This document shows positions 4,161 through 6,393 of a stretch of 6,393 nucleotides of DNA, piece after piece; position 1 is the first letter of the stretch, and each line of letters starts with the position of its first letter. This DNA comes from Brooklawnia sp049651565 (GTDB lineage: Bacteria > Actinomycetota > Actinomycetes > Propionibacteriales > Propionibacteriaceae): the NCBI RefSeq assembly GCF_049651565.1, contig NZ_JBASCI010000098.1, positions 1 to 6,393 of the forward strand, in the 5' to 3' direction. The translations under genes were made by a program, and so were the position numbers. The notes beneath the pieces are model-generated. The model made no database searches. It was not told where the DNA came from and saw only the letters and a program-made list of their open reading frames with translations.

Positions 4161-5894
4161 ATGATGGTCCGAAAGTCACGTGTGGTGGTGATCCTGGTCG
4201 CCCTCCTGATGCTGCTGGGCACCACCCTCAGCCTGGTGGGCACGTCGCCGGCCGAGGCTGCCCCGGCGTCCTCGTCCCACAACGACACCCGCGCGGTCAC
4301 CGAGGAGCCGGTCGAACTCGACTTCCCAATCGAGTACCTCGGGGTGATCGCCGACCTCGCGCCGGGCGCGACCGAGCCGGATGCACACGGTGTGGCGCCC
4401 TACGGTGAGGCCCGGTTCCTCATCGATGGCGCGTGGACGGCCTGGCAACCGTTCAACCAGGAGGGGGCCCAGGGCACCGGTCAGTTCACCAGCAGCCTGC
4501 TGCTGGTCGACCGCGCGCAGGCCTACCAGGTGCGCGGGCTGCCCGATTGGGGCGTTGACTGGCGGGCCGCGGCGATCAGCACCAGCGGCGGATCGATCGG
4601 CGGGGTCCCCCAACCGGGCGTCGGTGCCCGGGTGGCCAGCGCCGACTACGTTGACGCCCCAGACTGCCGTTCCCGGGCCGACTGGGGCGCCGACGAGTCG
4701 ATCCGGTGGTGGAAGGCTGGCGATCCGCAGAGTTACCACCCCGTCCAGACCCTGACCGTGCACCACACGGCCGGCTCCAACAGCCCGACCCAGGACTACG
4801 CCGCCACCGTCCGGGCGATCTACAAGTACCACGTCGAGTCGAACGGCTGGTCCGACATCGGATACCAGTACCTGATCGACGGCAACGGCATCGTCTACGA
4901 GGGTCGCAACTCGGGCAAGACCAGCCAGTCCTGCTTCTACGGCGGAGACGGCAGCGACTTCGGCTACCAGAGCGGCACCGACCGCATCATCACCGGCGCC
5001 CACGTCGGCGGATACAACTCCGGCAACGTCGGTATCTCGCTGATGGGCTGCTTCGAAGCCGGGACGTGCACCGGCGACACCAACCCGCCCACCGCAGCCG
5101 TCGACTCGCTGGCCACCCTGCTGGGCAGGCTGGCCGCCCGCCACGACCTCGACCCCACCGGCACCACCCGCTACGTCAATCCCGTCGGCGGTGCCAGCCT
5201 CCAGGTGAACGTCGTCAGCGCGCACCGCAACTGGAACTCCACCTCATGCCCCGGTGAACTGCTCTACGGCATGTTGCCGCAGATCCGCCAGCTCGCCTGG
5301 CAACGGATGCAGCCGTACGTCTTCGCCGACGTGCCGCCCGGTACCCAGTTCTACGACGAGATCAACTGGCTGTACGAGCAGGGCATCGCCACCGGCTGGG
5401 TCGCGTCCGACGGCACGCGCAGCTACCAGCCGCTCAGCTCGATCAACCGGGACGCCATGGCGGCCTTCATCTACCGCTACGCCGGCTCCCCTGCCTACAC
5501 ACCGCTGGCCACCAGCCCGTTCACCGACATCGGCCCGGGTGACCAGTTCTACACCGAGATCTCCTGGATGTACGAGATGGGCTATGCCACCGGCTGGCAG
5601 GAACCGGACGGCAGCCGGACGTATCGTCCGCTCACCTCGATCAACCGGGACGCCATGGCGGCGTTCCTGTACCGGTACGCGGGCTCACCCAACTACACCC
5701 TGCCCGTCGGTAGTCCGTTCACCGACATTGGCCCGGCCGACAACTTCTTCCTGGAGGTCTCCTGGCTGGCCGGGCAGGGCATCTCGACCGGTTGGGTCGC
5801 CAGCGACGGTACGGCGTCCTTCAAGCCGGTGCAGCCGGTCGCCCGCGACGCGATGGCCGCCTTCCTGTACCGATTCGACCAGACCATCGGGTGA
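4161..5894 (+). CDS. Secreted PGRP-type N-acetylmuramoyl-L-alanine amidase with three SLH-like repeats
   Basis: The product would cleave the bond between N-acetylmuramic acid and L-alanine in peptidoglycan outside the cell. The frame opens at 4140, but AAGGAGCGG lies immediately before the paired ATGs at 4161 and 4164, so I start at 4161 (577 residues). Residues 1-33 form a signal peptide: basic start, long hydrophobic core, cleavage after AEA. Residues about 40-165 are a beta-rich N-terminal region that I cannot name. The amidase/PGRP domain spans about 169-385. It has HHTAGS (His201/His202), GYQYLIDGNGIVYEGR, and SAHRNW with TSCPGE; one of the two His, His355 and Cys363 are the expected zinc ligands, so it should be active. 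Three SLH-like repeats start at residues 388, 454 and 520 and may anchor the enzyme to cell-wall polymers. It appears to be a single-gene unit, ending at a strong hairpin. Confidence 0.94.
   Translation: MMVRKSRVVVILVALLMLLGTTLSLVGTSPAEAAPASSSHNDTRAVTEEPVELDFPIEYLGVIADLAPGATEPDAHGVAPYGEARFLIDGAWTAWQPFNQEGAQGTGQFTSSLLLVDRAQAYQVRGLPDWGVDWRAAAISTSGGSIGGVPQPGVGARVASADYVDAPDCRSRADWGADESIRWWKAGDPQSYHPVQTLTVHHTAGSNSPTQDYAATVRAIYKYHVESNGWSDIGYQYLIDGNGIVYEGRNSGKTSQSCFYGGDGSDFGYQSGTDRIITGAHVGGYNSGNVGISLMGCFEAGTCTGDTNPPTAAVDSLATLLGRLAARHDLDPTGTTRYVNPVGGASLQVNVVSAHRNWNSTSCPGELLYGMLPQIRQLAWQRMQPYVFADVPPGTQFYDEINWLYEQGIATGWVASDGTRSYQPLSSINRDAMAAFIYRYAGSPAYTPLATSPFTDIGPGDQFYTEISWMYEMGYATGWQEPDGSRTYRPLTSINRDAMAAFLYRYAGSPNYTLPVGSPFTDIGPADNFFLEVSWLAGQGISTGWVASDGTASFKPVQPVARDAMAAFLYRFDQTIG
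5322..5891 (+). repeat. Three tandem 198-bp SLH-like repeats
   Basis: The repeats begin with FADVPPGTQFY, FTDIGPGDQFY and FTDIGPADNFF, exactly 66 codons apart (5322, 5520, 5718). Each contains a GxxTGW motif and a (N/A)RDAMAAFxYR motif. Repeats one and two are nearly identical at DNA level around the NRDAMAAF segment (5438-5463 and 5636-5661), while the third is more divergent (PVARDAMAAF) and ends the protein. This pattern fits tandem duplication within the gene. Confidence 0.9.
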
Positions 5895-5926
5895 GCCCGA
5901 CCAGCACTACCGAGCGGTGAGACGCA

Positions 5927-5961
5927 CAACGGCCGCACCCCAGTCCGGGGCGCGGCCGTTG
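5927..5961. terminator. Strong hairpin between convergent genes
   Basis: Perfect 10-base arms CAACGGCCGC (5927-5936) and GCGGCCGTTG (5952-5961) enclose a second stem CCCC/GGGG (5938-5941 with 5947-5950) around a five-base loop. It lies between the amidase stop at 5894 and the OsmC stop at 5974, so it can serve both strands. No long U-run follows, which is common for actinobacterial terminators. Confidence 0.85.
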
Positions 5962-5973
5962 ATGGCGAGCGCC

Positions 5974-6393
5974 TCAGAGGATCTCGAGTTCCTTCGGAAC
6001 CCCACTCAGCGCTGCCGAGACCGGGCAGTTGTCCCGGGCCCACTCTGCCTTGCTGCGGAACTCGTCGTCGGACAGCCCGGGGACATTGCCCTTGACTGTG
6101 ATCTTCGCGCCGGTGACCCCCTCGCCGGGTACGAAGCTCATCTCGGCGGTGGTGTCGATGCTCTCGGGCTCGTGGCCTTCCTCGGACAGGGCATTGCTGA
6201 GGGCCATGCTGTAGCAGGTGGCGAGGGCAGCGGCCAGGAGCTCCTCAGGGTTGGTGGTGCCCTGACCGGACTCGGCGCGCTTGCCCCAGTTGACGTCGAA
6301 CGCGGCCAGGCCGGAGGTTTCCAGCTTGGTCTGGCCGGTGCCCTTGAACAGACTGCCTTCCCAATTAGTGCTGGCCTTGCTGACGGAGGCTTT
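5974..6393 (-). CDS. OsmC-family peroxiredoxin (5' end outside window)
   Basis: The minus-strand frame is open from the right edge to the stop at 5974 and gives 139 residues. Since OsmC proteins have about 140 residues, only the first few are missing. OsmC/Ohr enzymes reduce organic hydroperoxides with a two-cysteine mechanism in the cytoplasm. The two catalytic cysteines are visible at residues 60 (ATCYSMAL) and 123 (NCPVSAAL) of the visible part, with Arg39 (GKRAES) and the Glu pair of NPEELL that shape the active site. The order and spacing match the OsmC rather than the Ohr branch, although that split is an inference. An internal ATG at 6207 would remove the first cysteine and is not the start. 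The gene converges with the amidase gene across a shared hairpin. Its promoter is outside the window. Confidence 0.94.
   Translation of the reverse strand, partial: KASVSKASTNWEGSLFKGTGQTKLETSGLAAFDVNWGKRAESGQGTTNPEELLAAALATCYSMALSNALSEEGHEPESIDTTAEMSFVPGEGVTGAKITVKGNVPGLSDDEFRSKAEWARDNCPVSAALSGVPKELEIL

Noticed and set aside
3602..4300. Minus-strand 232-residue open frame
   Set aside because: It crosses the tRNA-Val gene and carries only part of the HNH relic in one frame, with no sensible start.
4176..5225. Minus-strand 349-residue open frame
   Set aside because: It is the antisense of the amidase gene. Its low-complexity Gly/Val/Asp composition is typical of GC-rich antisense frames.
1..6393. 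CRISPR array, insertion sequence or toxin-antitoxin pair
   Set aside because: No regularly spaced short repeats, transposase motifs or paired toxin-antitoxin frames were seen.

Overview
The window is high-GC DNA with actinobacterial traits: a SigB/SigF/SigG-type stress sigma factor, a GPGG-motif small membrane protein, a DUF4383 membrane protein, a secreted PGRP-type amidase with SLH-like repeats, and tRNA genes without an encoded CCA. A Propionibacteriales-like or related actinobacterium is a reasonable guess, but sequence reading alone does not fix the genus. No transposase, integrase, phage gene, CRISPR array or rRNA was seen.

Left third (1-2513): four minus-strand genes. In transcription order they are an aldo/keto reductase (2381-1557), a disordered acidic 92-residue protein (1492-1214), a 48-residue GPGG membrane protein (1180-1034), and the sigma factor (831-40). 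Just after the reductase stop codon lies GTTT-N16-GGGTAA, the promoter class recognised by SigB/SigF-type sigma factors, with a strong RBS for the 92-residue gene 23 bases beyond it. The simplest reading is a self-activating stress operon that ends with its own sigma factor. A related GTTG-N14-GGGTAA motif stands before the plus-strand DUF4383 gene, a plausible second target.

Middle (2514-4139): the DUF4383 gene is broken by a one-base frameshift. Next come a minus-strand tRNA operon (Gly-GCC, Cys-GCA, Val-GAC) and a divergent tRNA-Val-CAC. The two Val genes match at 67 of 72 positions and share similar 3' flanks, so they look like an inverted duplication. Between tRNA-Val-CAC and the amidase gene is a decayed minus-strand relic of a DUF1524 HNH-nuclease-family gene, split over several frames.

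Right third (4140-6393): a large secreted N-acetylmuramoyl-L-alanine amidase with three C-terminal SLH-like repeats spaced exactly 66 residues apart, a strong hairpin between convergent genes, and an OsmC-family peroxiredoxin gene that runs off the right edge.

The most unusual points are the predicted sigma autoregulatory cassette with two tiny upstream genes, the frameshifted DUF4383 gene, the HNH relic and the tRNA-Val inverted duplication. I did not find a clearly new defence or mobile system.
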